DNA of 57,405 bases from Fimbriimonas sp. (GCA_031292555.1 JARLGV010000001.1:1-57405), one strand, 5' to 3'. Positions 1-8,755 are shown, numbered from the stretch's first letter. Program-made: numbers and translations. The notes: a model not told the origin generated them from the sequence alone.

Positions 1-1559
1 AGCCGAACCTGGGTGACCACCCGCCCGTTCGTTTCGGTCTTTTCGATTCGGTAGTGGATCGACGCCCGGCTCGCAAGCTGCGGCAAATGGCTGATGACGA
101 CGATCTGATAGTGGGTGGCCAACTCCTCAAGCTTCCGTGCAACCGTGGCTGCGGCACGCCCTCCCAGACCGGTGTCAACTTCGTCGAAGATCAACGTGGG
201 AACGCCGGCCCTTCCAGCAAGTGCAGTTTTGATCGCCAACATAACCCGACTGATTTCGCCCCCACTCGCGATTTTGCTGAGGGGCCGGGGTGGCTCGCCC
301 GCATTTGCCGAAAAGAAGAACTCGATCAGATCGGCGCCGGTCGGGTCGGTCGGCTTCGTTTTAAAGTCGACATGGAAGAGCGCCCGATCCATCGCCAAAT
401 CGCGGAGTTGATTCTGTACGAGCGCACTAAACTCGGCTGCCCGCGACTGCCGCAGCTCAGACAGCCGGCCGGCAACCTCACTGAGCTCCTCTTCGGCGCG
501 AGACACGGCGGCGCGCAGGCTATCCTCGCTCGCCTCCGAATCCTCGAGAGTCGCAAGCTCGGAGCGCGCATTGTCAAGAAACTCGACAATGGCCGACTCG
601 TCCTCGCCGTACTTTCGACGAAGCCTTTTGAGTGCGTCGATTCGCCCGGCGACCTCTTCCAGACGTCCCGGATCGGCATCCAGGTTTTCGGCGTACTCCC
701 GCAAACCATGGAGGCCCTCTTCGATCTGATACAGCGCCTCTCGAAACGGGGCCACTACCGCCTCAAGCGTCGTATCGTACTTCAACGCATCGTCAAGACT
801 CTTCACGGCCGCTCCCAAGAGATCGGTTGCGCAACCTTCACGATCGGAAATCGACTCAAGGGCGCCGAAGCTTGCCGTAGACAGTCGCTCGGCGTATTTC
901 AAACGCGAGATCTGTGCCTCCAATTCAGCCATCTCGCCTGGCCTGGGATCGGTAGCCTCGATTTCATTGATTTGGAAACGAAGGAGATCGAGTCGATGCT
1001 CGCGATCGCGCATCCCTGCCCGCAGGCTCTGTAGCTTTCGGCGTGCCTGCTCGGCGGCCTCGTGTTTCTCCAAGACCTGAACCAACAATTCGAACGCAGG
1101 GCTCCCGATCCAGGAGTCGAGATAGTCGATATGATGAGATCCATCAAGAAGGCTCTGGTGATCGTGCTGCCCGTGAAGATCGACAAGGTGTTGACCGAGT
1201 TGTTTGAGCGCGGATACCGGTACCATCTTTCCGCCAACTCGGCACTGAGAACGGCCCTCGGCAAAGACCTCACGCTGAATATAGAGGAGATTGTCCTCGA
1301 TCGCGAATCCAAGTTCCGTGCACTTCTCTCGGGCAACGGTTGCGTCCGAGAGATCGAGAACGACATTTACGGATGCTCGCGGCGCACCGGCTCTCACTAG
1401 TTCCGCATCGGCTCTCTCACCAAGCGCAAGTTCGAGGGCGTCAACCAGCAGCGACTTTCCCGCACCGGTCTCGCCAGTCAGGACGGTAAAGCCCGGTCCA
1501 AGTGTGATGTGAGCTCGCTCGATGATGGCGAGATTCTCAACGGTAAGTTCGACGATCAT
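1..1559 (-). CDS. recN: DNA repair protein RecN (3' end outside window)
   Basis: SMC-like ATPase of recombinational double-strand-break repair, acting in the cytoplasm. Reading leftward from the ATG at 1559, the protein begins MIVELTVENLAIIERA and carries a Walker A motif GETGAGKS near residue 30. A long helical coiled-coil middle follows, then the signature LSKIASGGEISRVMLAIK, a Walker B FDEVDTG and the SHLPQLAS switch near the window edge. This order is diagnostic of RecN. About 519 codons are visible, and the C-terminus lies beyond base 1. The reading frame is intact, so truncation is only by the window. It is downstream of the rpmG-rpmF pair but separated from it by a strong hairpin. Confidence 0.96.
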   Translation of the reverse strand, partial: MIVELTVENLAIIERAHITLGPGFTVLTGETGAGKSLLVDALELALGERADAELVRAGAPRASVNVVLDLSDATVAREKCTELGFAIEDNLLYIQREVFAEGRSQCRVGGKMVPVSALKQLGQHLVDLHGQHDHQSLLDGSHHIDYLDSWIGSPAFELLVQVLEKHEAAEQARRKLQSLRAGMRDREHRLDLLRFQINEIEATDPRPGEMAELEAQISRLKYAERLSTASFGALESISDREGCATDLLGAAVKSLDDALKYDTTLEAVVAPFREALYQIEEGLHGLREYAENLDADPGRLEEVAGRIDALKRLRRKYGEDESAIVEFLDNARSELATLEDSEASEDSLRAAVSRAEEELSEVAGRLSELRQSRAAEFSALVQNQLRDLAMDRALFHVDFKTKPTDPTGADLIEFFFSANAGEPPRPLSKIASGGEISRVMLAIKTALAGRAGVPTLIFDEVDTGLGGRAAATVARKLEELATHYQIVVISHLPQLASRASIHYRIEKTETNGRVVTQVR

Positions 1560-1603
1560 GCCGTGCGCGTCTTCCCCCAAAAGGCGGCGCGAAACCCAAC
1601 CGC

Positions 1604-1652
1604 AAATGACGAGGGTCGCCTATCCTATTAGGACGGGCGACCCTCGTCATTT
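1604..1652. terminator. Perfect 17-bp stem hairpin between rpmF and recN
   Basis: Arms at 1604-1620 and 1636-1652 are perfect 17-bp inverted repeats with a 15-base loop. There is no clear T-run on either side, so this may be a terminator, an mRNA-end stabiliser or an attenuator separating rpmF from recN. Confidence 0.65.
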
Positions 1653-1670
1653 GTACCTGGGAGTCTAGGA

Positions 1671-1853
1671 TTAGTCTTTAAATCCAGGAAGGCGCCGGCC
1701 CTTGTAGTAGCCGTCCGGAGTGGCGCAACCACGCAGAATATAAGGCTCACCGCCGACCTGCTTGTTGACTTGGATTTCCGGCATGATGGCGACGTAGTTC
1801 GTTCGTCGCAACGCGGTCCTTTGATGGCTGTGTCGTCTTTTTGGATTGGGCAT
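1671..1853 (-). CDS. rpmF: Ribosomal protein bL32, form without zinc ligands
   Basis: Component of the large ribosomal subunit. The 60-residue protein starts [17 protein letters not shown], the classical L32 head (MPxPKRRxSxxRxxxRR), and ends with a YYKGR motif as L32 does. The usual two CxxC pairs of zinc-binding L32 are absent and only one Cys remains (GCATPDGYYKGR), so this is a C-minus type. Its ATG at 1853 overlaps the TAA of rpmG as TAATG, which implies translational coupling. The upstream in-frame extension to 2048 simply reads through rpmG in another frame. Confidence 0.9.
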   Translation of the reverse strand: MPNPKRRHSHQRTALRRTNYVAIMPEIQVNKQVGGEPYILRGCATPDGYYKGRRLPGFKD

Positions 1854-2020
1854 TACTTCTTCTCCCGGTGCAGCGTGTGCTTGCGCAGTCGCGGGTTGTA
1901 CTTCATGATCTCCAAGCGCTCGGTTGTGTTGCGCTTGTTCTTGGTCGTCGTGTAGTAGTTTTTGCCGTCTACGGTACACACAACGCGGATGATTTCTCTG
2001 GCTTCTGCTTTCTTCGCCAT
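1853..2020 (-). CDS. rpmG: Ribosomal protein bL33, form without zinc ligands
   Basis: Component of the large ribosomal subunit, near the E site. Translating from the ATG at 2020 gives 55 residues beginning [16 protein letters not shown], followed by [12 protein letters not shown] and ending [10 protein letters not shown]. These are L33 signatures. Only one Cys is present, so the two CxxC zinc knuckles of C-plus L33 are missing. The stop codon TAA shares bases with the rpmF start. The gene is too short to stand out among longer overlapping frames but is clear by sequence. Confidence 0.9.
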   Translation of the reverse strand: MAKKAEAREIIRVVCTVDGKNYYTTTKNKRNTTERLEIMKYNPRLRKHTLHREKK

Positions 2021-2075
2021 TTCTGGTCCTTATATGCCGTCGAAACACGCGCTCACACGCAAGACAGCCTGAAAA

Positions 2076-2300
2076 TTATGACCGAGATAGCGAGTCGTTT
2101 GCAACCTCTGGATCGTCGGCAAATGCGATTCCGGCTTCTTCCATCGCCAAACTCAACCGCCGTATCGCGGACGGACCCATTCCATGGAGCCGGGCGATCT
2201 GGTTCTCGGTGAATGAACTCAGATGAGTCAGTTCGGTGATGCCTGCAGAAGCGAGGGCTCGTTGGGCTGGTTTCGCCAGGAATGTAAAAGGACTGTCCAT
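2076..2300 (-). CDS. Helix-hairpin-helix mini-protein (RpoA C-terminal-domain-like)
   Basis: A 74-residue protein: MDSPFTFLAKPAQRALASAGI, then LTHLSSFTENQIARLHGMGP and a C-terminal helix. The pattern 'ALASAGI..L..L...TE..I..LHGMGPSAIRRL' matches the helix-hairpin-helix fold of the RNA polymerase alpha C-terminal domain. It is typical of short stand-alone proteins that are often annotated as RpoA-like. DNA or protein binding is inferred. It lies 55 bases upstream of rpmG on the same strand and could be the first gene of that transcript. Confidence 0.75.
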   Translation of the reverse strand: MDSPFTFLAKPAQRALASAGITELTHLSSFTENQIARLHGMGPSAIRRLSLAMEEAGIAFADDPEVANDSLSRS

Positions 2301-2310
2301 TCGATTGGCG

Positions 2311-3210
2311 TTAGTTTGTCATCATCACGTTCGCAAGCAAGAACTCGCATTCACGACGGAGCGGTTCGTCCGCACTTTGCTCGGCATAGTCGCTAAGGTA
2401 GACCCAGTGGGTCATCGCGCGGAACCGGGCCCGCCGCCACGCGGCTTCGTCGATCTCGCCATACGCAGATCGGAAATCCGGCCAAGAATGGGCCGGCAGG
2501 AACATCCATGCGATCGCCAAATCCAGCGCCGGATCGCCGACATGAACATCGCCCCAGTCGATTACGCCGCAGACTTCACGGTTGCAATCGGTAATCAGGT
2601 GGCGCGGATAGAGATCGCCATGGACCCAGACTGAGTCGGCTTTATGCGAAGTGGTTGTGGCTAGGTCCGTAAGCAACTCAGCGAATCCAGGAGGCTCGAC
2701 TTTGAGACGTTCTAGAACATGTCCGACTCTATAAGTTAAGTCAGAACGCCGAATCTCGTCCTTCAAGGCGAAAGGCACGTTCGTAGGAACTCGATGAAGC
2801 TCCCTAAGGAACGCGCCAAGCCGGCCGGCGTTACGTGCGCGTTGCTCCGGTAGCCAGATCACGGAATCGGCAGTCACCCCCTCTATGATCGAATACCCGG
2901 CAATCGTATACGGATAGTCGGCACGGGGCTCAGCAACATACTTCGGGATAGGAATGTCGAGCGGGAGGCAAAACTTACTCAGATATCTCAGAACGTCGCA
3001 CTCGGTCCTCATTAGGTTCTCGCCCGATTGCCGATGGGGAATGCGAACAACGATAGACCGGTCCACCAGATAGGCATGGTTGTCCCATCCTCGGCCGATG
3101 AGTTCCACGCTCTTTGCGTCCAAGTCCGCAAATCGCACGCCAATCAGTTGCGCAGCGACGATGTCGTCTAGATCAACGTCGGGAGTCCAAGGGTTGGTTT
3201 GGGATGCCAT
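2311..3210 (-). CDS. Phosphotransferase of the aminoglycoside phosphotransferase (APH) family
   Basis: A 299-residue cytoplasmic kinase-fold protein. An N-lobe with GRGWDNHAYLVD (nucleotide loop) and VVRIPHRQ (ATP-binding region) precedes the C-lobe. The catalytic loop is HGDLYPRHLI near residue 197, and the metal-binding segment is GVIDWGDVHVGDPALDLA. These are the hallmark APH motifs. The substrate is unknown, since the family covers antibiotics, choline, homoserine and macrolides. Nothing nearby indicates a resistance cassette, so a housekeeping small-molecule kinase is as likely as resistance. Its stop is 10 bases from the helix-hairpin-helix gene start, suggesting one transcript. Confidence 0.88.
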   Translation of the reverse strand: MASQTNPWTPDVDLDDIVAAQLIGVRFADLDAKSVELIGRGWDNHAYLVDRSIVVRIPHRQSGENLMRTECDVLRYLSKFCLPLDIPIPKYVAEPRADYPYTIAGYSIIEGVTADSVIWLPEQRARNAGRLGAFLRELHRVPTNVPFALKDEIRRSDLTYRVGHVLERLKVEPPGFAELLTDLATTTSHKADSVWVHGDLYPRHLITDCNREVCGVIDWGDVHVGDPALDLAIAWMFLPAHSWPDFRSAYGEIDEAAWRRARFRAMTHWVYLSDYAEQSADEPLRRECEFLLANVMMTN

Positions 3211-3235
3211 GGGATATTCGCACAGGTAGTCGCGA

Positions 3236-3730
3236 TCAGTTGTCGAGGGTGTCCATCGTGTTCACGTACGTCGTTTGCTCCCAGTGATTCTCAGGAAACT
3301 CGCCTTCGCGGACTCGTCTGCGATCGACTTTGCCGTTCTTGACGACCACCTCGGCGACATAACCAGAAGCTGCATCGCCCCCCTCGATTGAGATCGTGCA
3401 GCCTTTGCCGCTTGATCGGCAAGTCAGGCGGTTGACATTGGTCAGATCGGCATACACCGAGCGTGGTACATCGACAGAAACCCCTGCCTCGTCGATGGCT
3501 AGCTTGCCGACCGCCCAGTTTGGGATCTCGGAAAAAGCGCCCCAAGCATCGCCAACCGCGCCTTTGCGGCTCTCCTTCCACTCGAATGCAGTGACTTTCC
3601 AACGGTGAGATCTGTCTTGTCCCACTACACTCTTGGATAGGATCTGCTTTGTTGTCTTGGACTGACGTCTCGCCGCCACAACCGCACTCAAAAGGAGGGC
3701 AACAACCAAAAACAGCCAGGTTTTTCTCAT
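3236..3730 (-). CDS. Small exported protein of unknown function
   Basis: 164 residues beginning MRKTWLFLVVALLLSAVVA, a clear N-terminal signal peptide or membrane anchor, followed by a charged, mostly beta-predicted domain. There are two Cys residues about ten apart (LTCRSSGKGCTISIEGG), which could form a disulphide outside the cytoplasm. I recognise no family. It is 25 bases upstream of the APH gene on the same strand. Confidence 0.65.
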   Translation of the reverse strand: MRKTWLFLVVALLLSAVVAARRQSKTTKQILSKSVVGQDRSHRWKVTAFEWKESRKGAVGDAWGAFSEIPNWAVGKLAIDEAGVSVDVPRSVYADLTNVNRLTCRSSGKGCTISIEGGDAASGYVAEVVVKNGKVDRRRVREGEFPENHWEQTTYVNTMDTLDN

Positions 3731-3959
3731 AACTTTCTCAAGACTTGCTTACGTTTGCCGAGACCCACTTGATTCCAACGTTGCTGTTCGCGAGTAGCAT
3801 TTACAAAAACGACAATCATCCTTGCTGGCCATCCGGCCAGAGTGGTTCCGTTCATTCGGATCAAACGAGCAATCCGTAAAATCACATCAACAACACTCGT
3901 GAACAATGGCGAATCAAAACAGAGTAGGAGTGGAGAACGGCACTCGGAGGAGGGTGTAG

Positions 3960-4640
3960 ATGCGGCATGCGGCCTTTACACTCATTGAGCTTCTGGTCGT
4001 CATTGCGATCATCGCGGTCCTTGCATCGATTCTGTTTCCGGTATTCGCCCAAACAAAGGCTTCAGCACAAAAAGCGACGTGTCTCTCCAATATTCGCCAG
4101 ATTGTTTCGGCTTCGTTGCTCTACGCGAACGACTACGATGACACAAGCCCGGGCGCGGTCGCGGGGCACGGCAGCGTCGGCTTGGCGGGCGGATGGATCC
4201 TCTTTATCCGGTATCCCGCCGACGACAATGCCGTTCCGCCAGGCTATATTCCGGAGCAGGGCACACTTTTCCCCTATATCCACGACGCTGGGGCGTACAT
4301 GTGCCCGTCCGACCCTCATGCTCGATCCGGGAACACATATGCCATCAATGCGTGCGTCACCAATCGGGCAACGCCGTTGGCCGTTGGCCGCAGCCTGTCA
4401 GTGTTCCAGGCGCCCAGCGACTTGCTCTACTTCGTCGAGGAGGCCGATTCGGAAGGCGACCAAGTCACAGGCGGCACCGATGACGGCTACTACCTGTACA
4501 CTCTGAACAAGCTGAGTGAGCGCCATGCAACGGGTTCAAATGCCGGCTTCGTGGATGGCCACGCGAAATTCATACTGCCCACCGTCGCCCTTTCGCTTGG
4601 CTACGTGTTCGGCGGCCCAAATCTGACGTCCTGCCCCTAG
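3960..4640 (+). CDS. Type II secretion/prepilin-like protein with H-X9-DG C-terminus
   Basis: 226 residues. The N-terminus [31 protein letters not shown] is a class III (prepilin) signal: a short basic leader, a cleavage site before the Phe, a Glu five residues into the mature protein and a hydrophobic helix. The C-terminus has H-ATGSNAGFV-DG, an exact H-X9-DG motif of the large pseudopilin-like family seen in Planctomycetes and Armatimonadota. It should be processed by PilD-type peptidase and anchored in the inner membrane. A strong Shine-Dalgarno (GGAGGAGG) precedes the ATG. It stands alone with no secretion genes nearby, as is usual for this family. Confidence 0.9.
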   Translation: MRHAAFTLIELLVVIAIIAVLASILFPVFAQTKASAQKATCLSNIRQIVSASLLYANDYDDTSPGAVAGHGSVGLAGGWILFIRYPADDNAVPPGYIPEQGTLFPYIHDAGAYMCPSDPHARSGNTYAINACVTNRATPLAVGRSLSVFQAPSDLLYFVEEADSEGDQVTGGTDDGYYLYTLNKLSERHATGSNAGFVDGHAKFILPTVALSLGYVFGGPNLTSCP

Positions 4641-4676
4641 TCGGGATTCCCAACTCTTGCCCATGCACCGAGCCGA

Positions 4677-5096
4677 CTACTCGTCCCGGACCATTTTGAT
4701 GTTCTTGAGGAAATCTAGGTTGGATACCTTGAGCAGTTTTGCGACCTTATCGATATCGGGCGGATGTAGAGTCAGCGTTTTGCCGTCTGCGCTGAATTCA
4801 CCGCTCATCGTTTGAGGCTTCGGCAGTGCCGTCGTGCCCATTTTCGTCGTGTTCATCGTCAACTTACCGTCGTCAAACGTATACGTTCCCGAAGTCATTG
4901 AACCTTCGAAGCTCTTATCCGCCTTGAAGTTGTATTTGAACGTGCCGGCAAAGCCGGTCATGAATCCGGCGGGCACTCCAGCCGGGTTCGAAGACGCGAC
5001 CTCCGGTGCCACTTTCCAACGCCCGACAACCGAGGTCCCCTTACACCCGATCACATACAGTAAACAAGGCAAGGCCAACAGCCACCCTTTTCTCAT
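4677..5096 (-). CDS. Small lipoprotein of unknown function
   Basis: The start chosen at 5096 gives MRKGWLLALPCLLYVIGCKG, a lipoprotein signal with lipobox VIGC. The mature part has about 122 residues and reads like a small beta-barrel: VGRWKV near the start, then repeated SGTYTFDDGKLTMN and MSGEFSADGKTLTLHPP. That pattern resembles lipocalin-like or DUF4923-type 'functional assessment' domains, but I cannot name a family firmly. An in-frame extension to 5150 exists but puts 18 polar residues before the signal, so I reject it. It converges with the pseudopilin gene, 37 bases away. Confidence 0.7.
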   Translation of the reverse strand: MRKGWLLALPCLLYVIGCKGTSVVGRWKVAPEVASSNPAGVPAGFMTGFAGTFKYNFKADKSFEGSMTSGTYTFDDGKLTMNTTKMGTTALPKPQTMSGEFSADGKTLTLHPPDIDKVAKLLKVSNLDFLKNIKMVRDE

Positions 5097-5280
5097 CACA
5101 AACAAGACGGTTCCATTTCGCGTAACGTTCCACCCAACCCGCAATTGCACGTGTAGTGCATCGTTGGTGGTAGCCAGATTCCCCCTTTTGACCCCAGCCG
5201 GCCAGTCCCAAAGACCAAATTGGTTCGGCAGGCGTATTTAGACGAACCGGGCCAAAAGGCCAATAAACGTATTCAACCTC

Positions 5281-6432
5281 TTGCCGAAACGAGGCAGAAG
5301 GTGCAATCGTAGGGACATGCTTCTATTTGGACTTTGCAGCGCGATCCTTACATTGCCGTCCGTTTCGATGCCTCCGAGAGCAGACGACACCGCCTTTCTC
5401 GCCATCCTTGCCGAAACGCATCAGATGCGTATGGCCGGTATGAAGCTTATCAAAATGCCGGCACTTCCTCCCGGCGTCAAGTTGCCGGCAGGGATCTCCA
5501 TTCCTGGCCAAGTCAAGAGAAGCCTCACCGTCCGACTTTGGTCGCCTTCGATTGCGCCGGATTCGGCGACTGCGAGCCTTGCCGTTCCGGCGGGACTCCA
5601 ACTTGGTGACAAGCTGGACCTGGAGTTATATCGGCCGACTGCCCAGGAGAATGCCGGTCAAACTGGTGGGCCAGGCGCCGGCAGCGCCCCCCAAGACTTC
5701 ACGATCAAAATCTACTGGGGGTCGTCGGCAACCGTTCAAGCTGGTCAGCCAAAGATCATCAAGCTTGGCGACCTAACTGCTGATCAAATGATGGAGATGA
5801 GCAAGCGCGCAAAGGAGTCGTCGCCGATGCGAGGTCAGAACAATGGCGGATCGTACTTCTACAAGCCCAATTGGACGACGGGACACTGGCCAGGAGCAAA
5901 TGGCGGAGGAGACATCCAAGAAGGCGCTTCTTTGACCGGCTCGTATAAGCTCTCGACCAACTACACCGGTAACGTCGACATAGACGTACCTAGCAGCGTC
6001 GACTTCCTGCCCCCAATCGATATTTCCAACCCAGACCTATCGAACAAAGTCCCGCTTGACCAGGCGCTCGATTTCAAGTGGAGCTCACTCTCGAACGCTC
6101 TTGGAATCAATGCGTCCATCCTCGGAATGGTCGGGCAAAACACAATGATCGTCTGGAGTTGCTCCGAGTCGTATACCAATTCGCTGATGGCAAATACTGA
6201 TTACATGCAGATGGCCGACGTGAAGCAATCGGTCGCCGACAAGCTGTTCCTCGATCCTTCCGCAACAGGCATGACCGTGCCGGCAGGAATCTTTGCCGAT
6301 GCCGATTTTGTTACGATGACGATGGTTGCGTATGGAACTGGCACCGCTGTGGATAAGGCTCAGCCTATCCCGCGCGTTCAAACCAAGTCGACTCTACAGG
6401 TCGTTCTTGGCGGCAAGAAGATGAAGAAGTAG
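5281..6432 (+). CDS. Secreted protein of unknown function
   Basis: Up to 383 residues. With the TTG at 5281 the N-terminus contains RRCNRRDMLLFGLCSAIL, which looks like a twin-arginine (Tat) signal. With the ATG at 5317 it is an ordinary Sec signal, so the start is uncertain. The mature protein is rich in Pro, Gly and Met, with a low-complexity stretch (GQTGGPGAGSAP) and probable beta domains. I recognise no family. A T-tailed hairpin terminator follows directly, so it is probably monocistronic. Confidence 0.7.
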   Translation: MPKRGRRCNRRDMLLFGLCSAILTLPSVSMPPRADDTAFLAILAETHQMRMAGMKLIKMPALPPGVKLPAGISIPGQVKRSLTVRLWSPSIAPDSATASLAVPAGLQLGDKLDLELYRPTAQENAGQTGGPGAGSAPQDFTIKIYWGSSATVQAGQPKIIKLGDLTADQMMEMSKRAKESSPMRGQNNGGSYFYKPNWTTGHWPGANGGGDIQEGASLTGSYKLSTNYTGNVDIDVPSSVDFLPPIDISNPDLSNKVPLDQALDFKWSSLSNALGINASILGMVGQNTMIVWSCSESYTNSLMANTDYMQMADVKQSVADKLFLDPSATGMTVPAGIFADADFVTMTMVAYGTGTAVDKAQPIPRVQTKSTLQVVLGGKKMKK

Positions 6433-6455
6433 GTTCGCCTACCGGCAACCCAAAG

Positions 6456-6496
6456 GGCTGCTTGGACTTCGATTGCGAGTCCAGACAGCCTTTTTT
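6456..6496 (+). terminator. Rho-independent terminator
   Basis: The stem GGCTGcTTGGAC (6456-6467) pairs with GTCCAgaCAGCC (to 6490) and is followed by six T's at 6491-6496. It ends the transcript of the secreted protein encoded at 5281-6432. Confidence 0.88.
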
Positions 6497-6601
6497 CGTA
6501 CGCCTGGAATCTGATTAACCTCACATTAAGTCTTTGATTCCCTTGCATCTCCTTAACTCATCGTCGGTAGATTCACTCCCGACCACGAAAGGAGGATGAA
6601 C

Positions 6602-6721
6602 ATGGAATATCGACCAACCGACGAAGAGGCAGTTGTGCCAACAGATGAAACGATGATCGACGACATGGCACTAGAGAGCGAAGAGGAAACGGCCGAGGAA
6701 GCCTCCGAAACAGAGGAGTAA
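6602..6721 (+). CDS. 39-residue highly acidic peptide
   Basis: An ATG at 6602 is preceded by a near-perfect Shine-Dalgarno, AAAGGAGGATGAAC. The peptide starts MEYRPTDEEAVVPTDE, and roughly two fifths of its residues are Asp or Glu (ending EEETAEEASETEE). It has no hydrophobic segment and is probably disordered and cytoplasmic. It lies between the terminator at 6456-6496 and a hairpin at 6760-6781, so it would form its own short transcription unit. A weak promoter-like pair lies upstream (TTGCAT near 6544, TAGATT near 6569). Function unknown. Codon-level support is limited by size, but the ribosome binding site is among the best in the window. Confidence 0.62.
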   Translation: MEYRPTDEEAVVPTDETMIDDMALESEEETAEEASETEE

Positions 6722-6759
6722 GCTCGGAGTTAGGAAGGAGAGCCGATCGAAGTAGCGAT

Positions 6760-6781
6760 GGTGGGGAGAACTGTCCCCACC
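6760..6781. terminator. Hairpin between the acidic peptide gene and the HEAT-repeat gene
   Basis: The 8-bp inverted repeat GGTGGGGA...TCCCCACC has a 6-base loop. It sits between the two convergent genes, so it could act on both transcripts. There is no long T-run. Confidence 0.5.
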
Positions 6782-6786
6782 TCGCA

Positions 6787-7884
6787 CTACTTTTGAGCTA
6801 CGCCACTGTTTGAGGCCGGTATAGCCTCTTCTTCCGGGTTCGGATTGCTCACCGAGGTCATGGCCTTGACCGGTTCCGGCGGCGTAGCAACCGAATTCAT
6901 GGTGGCGAGGTTTTTGCGCTTGATCCGCTCCAGTCCGATCGCCACCGCCACACAAACGTCGTAGTCGTAGTCCTTGAGCGCTTGAGTCATTGCCTGCACT
7001 GCGCGCGTATCGCCGATCTCGCCCAAGGTTTTGGCGGCGTTCAACCGAATATTGGCGCTGCCCTCTTTGAGGAACCTGATGAGTGGCTCGACCGCCCTTT
7101 CGTCACCGATCTTCGCCAAGGCGATCGCTGCATGGCCTGCGACTAACGGGTCGGCACCTTCGATAAGAGCAATCAGGGGCTCAGCGCCGCGAGCGTCGCC
7201 TATTCGAGCAAGAGCCTTTGTCGCGTGAATTCGAACGGTGGTGTATTCGTCGTTCAACGCTAGAATCAGATCGTCGACCGCGCCGGACTTTCCGACTCGC
7301 TCAAGGCCGCAGGCCGCACTTTCTCGCACCAGAGAATCGGTATCTCGAAGCGCGGTTGCCAGTGACTCACCGTCATCTTCTGTGGCGAACTTAGAGAGGG
7401 CGCTGGCCGCGTACCGGCGGACACCGACATCGGAATCGCTCAGCGAATGGACCATCGAAGGCACGACACGCGACCCACCATACTTTTCCAAACCCCGCGC
7501 CGCGTTTCGCCTTACGTGCGGGTCGCGGTCACTCAATGCCCTGATAAGCGAATCGATCGCCTGAGCGTCACCGATCTTGGCTAGCGCACTCGACGCCGAG
7601 CGCCGAACGCCAACATCAGTATCTTCGAGTGCCTGGCAAAAACCGGAGAGTGCCCGGGGATCGCCGATCCTCTCAAGAATGGAAACGACACTTCTCCTGA
7701 TACTCGTGTCAGCGTCTGCAACATAGGGGAGAAGCTGTTCCACGACCCGCGCATCGGCGAGGCGTTCCAGAACTCCTACAGCCATCCGTCGCAACTCCGG
7801 ATCATGATCGGCCAGAATTTTTGCCAGCCCAATAATGTTGCCACTTGATTGCAGTTTCTCGATATTAGGTCGGAATAATCTCAT
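6787..7884 (-). CDS. HEAT-repeat (PBS lyase HEAT-like) protein
   Basis: 365 residues made of about ten to eleven repeats of roughly 31 residues. Each has the form 'D..VR..AA.AL..IGD.RAV..L..AL.D' (for example SIRRSVVSILERIGDPRAL and YTTVRIHATKALARIGDARG). This is the EZ/PBS-lyase HEAT class, an alpha-solenoid scaffold for protein-protein contacts. No catalytic domain or signal peptide is present, so it should be cytoplasmic. The C-terminal 45 residues (MNSVATPPEPVKAMTSVSNP) are low-complexity and probably disordered. The partner is unknown, and no phycobiliprotein genes are nearby. Confidence 0.9.
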   Translation of the reverse strand: MRLFRPNIEKLQSSGNIIGLAKILADHDPELRRMAVGVLERLADARVVEQLLPYVADADTSIRRSVVSILERIGDPRALSGFCQALEDTDVGVRRSASSALAKIGDAQAIDSLIRALSDRDPHVRRNAARGLEKYGGSRVVPSMVHSLSDSDVGVRRYAASALSKFATEDDGESLATALRDTDSLVRESAACGLERVGKSGAVDDLILALNDEYTTVRIHATKALARIGDARGAEPLIALIEGADPLVAGHAAIALAKIGDERAVEPLIRFLKEGSANIRLNAAKTLGEIGDTRAVQAMTQALKDYDYDVCVAVAIGLERIKRKNLATMNSVATPPEPVKAMTSVSNPNPEEEAIPASNSGVAQK

Positions 7885-8128
7885 TTACTCGCCTCAGCAC
7901 CTATCCTAACACGATCATTTACTGGGTACCAAGTCCCAAATAGCCCTACGGATCATCGCCTGTCCAATGGCTGAAACGTTGGAGAGGATTCAATCGATGC
8001 AGAATTCCCTTCCCACGACCCAAACCGTGCCGAGCTGACGCACGACTCAAGCGTACAGCTTTTCTTTACGAATTCCAGTACAGAGCAGCAAATGTGGCAC
8101 TACCGTGCGGAAAATTGCAAAATGGAGC

Positions 8129-8653
8129 ATGCCTTTCGAATTGCAGCCAACCTTAACCGGCGACCGCGTGATACTCCGGCCCTTGCAGGAGTCTGATTGG
8201 AATGAGCTCTTTCAAGTGGCGTCCGATCGGCTGATCTGGGAGCAGCATCCCAACAACGACCGATATCAGGAACCGGTGTTTCGCGAGTTCTTTAGTGGCG
8301 CCATGGCCTCGGGCGGAGCGTTTGCCGCCGTCGACCCGGCAAAGGGTGTCATCATCGGCTCGACACGGTACTACGGCTTGAACGAGGAAGACAGTGAGAT
8401 TGAGATCGGCTGGACCTTTTTGGCCAGGGCATATTGGGGCGGCGAAACCAACCGCGAGATGAAGCGCATGATGCTTCAGCACGCGTTCAAGTACGTCCAC
8501 AGCGTGCTTTTCTCGATCGGCCCAACGAACTACCGTTCCCAATTGGCCGTTCTGAAGATCGGTGCGGTGCGTGACGGATCGCGCATCAGCCCAGCGGGCC
8601 AGGAGAGCTTCATCTACCGCATTGGGCCCGACGCTGCGATTCTTTTCGAATAG
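8129..8653 (+). CDS. GNAT family N-acetyltransferase
   Basis: 174 residues from the ATG at 8129 (MPFELQPTLTGDRVILRPL). A GTG at 8105 would add eight residues but loses the family's usual beginning. The motifs ASDRLIWEQHPNNDRYQEPVF, IIGSTRYYGL and EIEIGWTFLARAYWGGETNREMKRMML are typical of the RimJ-like subgroup that acetylates small molecules or protein N-termini. Acetyl-CoA binding is inferred from the fold. It stands alone, and the substrate is unknown. Confidence 0.88.
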   Translation: MPFELQPTLTGDRVILRPLQESDWNELFQVASDRLIWEQHPNNDRYQEPVFREFFSGAMASGGAFAAVDPAKGVIIGSTRYYGLNEEDSEIEIGWTFLARAYWGGETNREMKRMMLQHAFKYVHSVLFSIGPTNYRSQLAVLKIGAVRDGSRISPAGQESFIYRIGPDAAILFE

Positions 8654-8755
8654 TTGCCTCAAGCTTCCGAGTTCCTCCGACGATTCCTTGCTGATCGGAG
8701 CCTAGAGGATGTGCGATCACGGACGAGTGGGCGAATCCTCCTTCATTCTACAGCT

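Noticed and set aside
54-1034. A 326-codon open frame on the plus strand
   Set aside because: It lies antisense to recN, whose conserved motifs read in the opposite direction. It is an overlap shadow.
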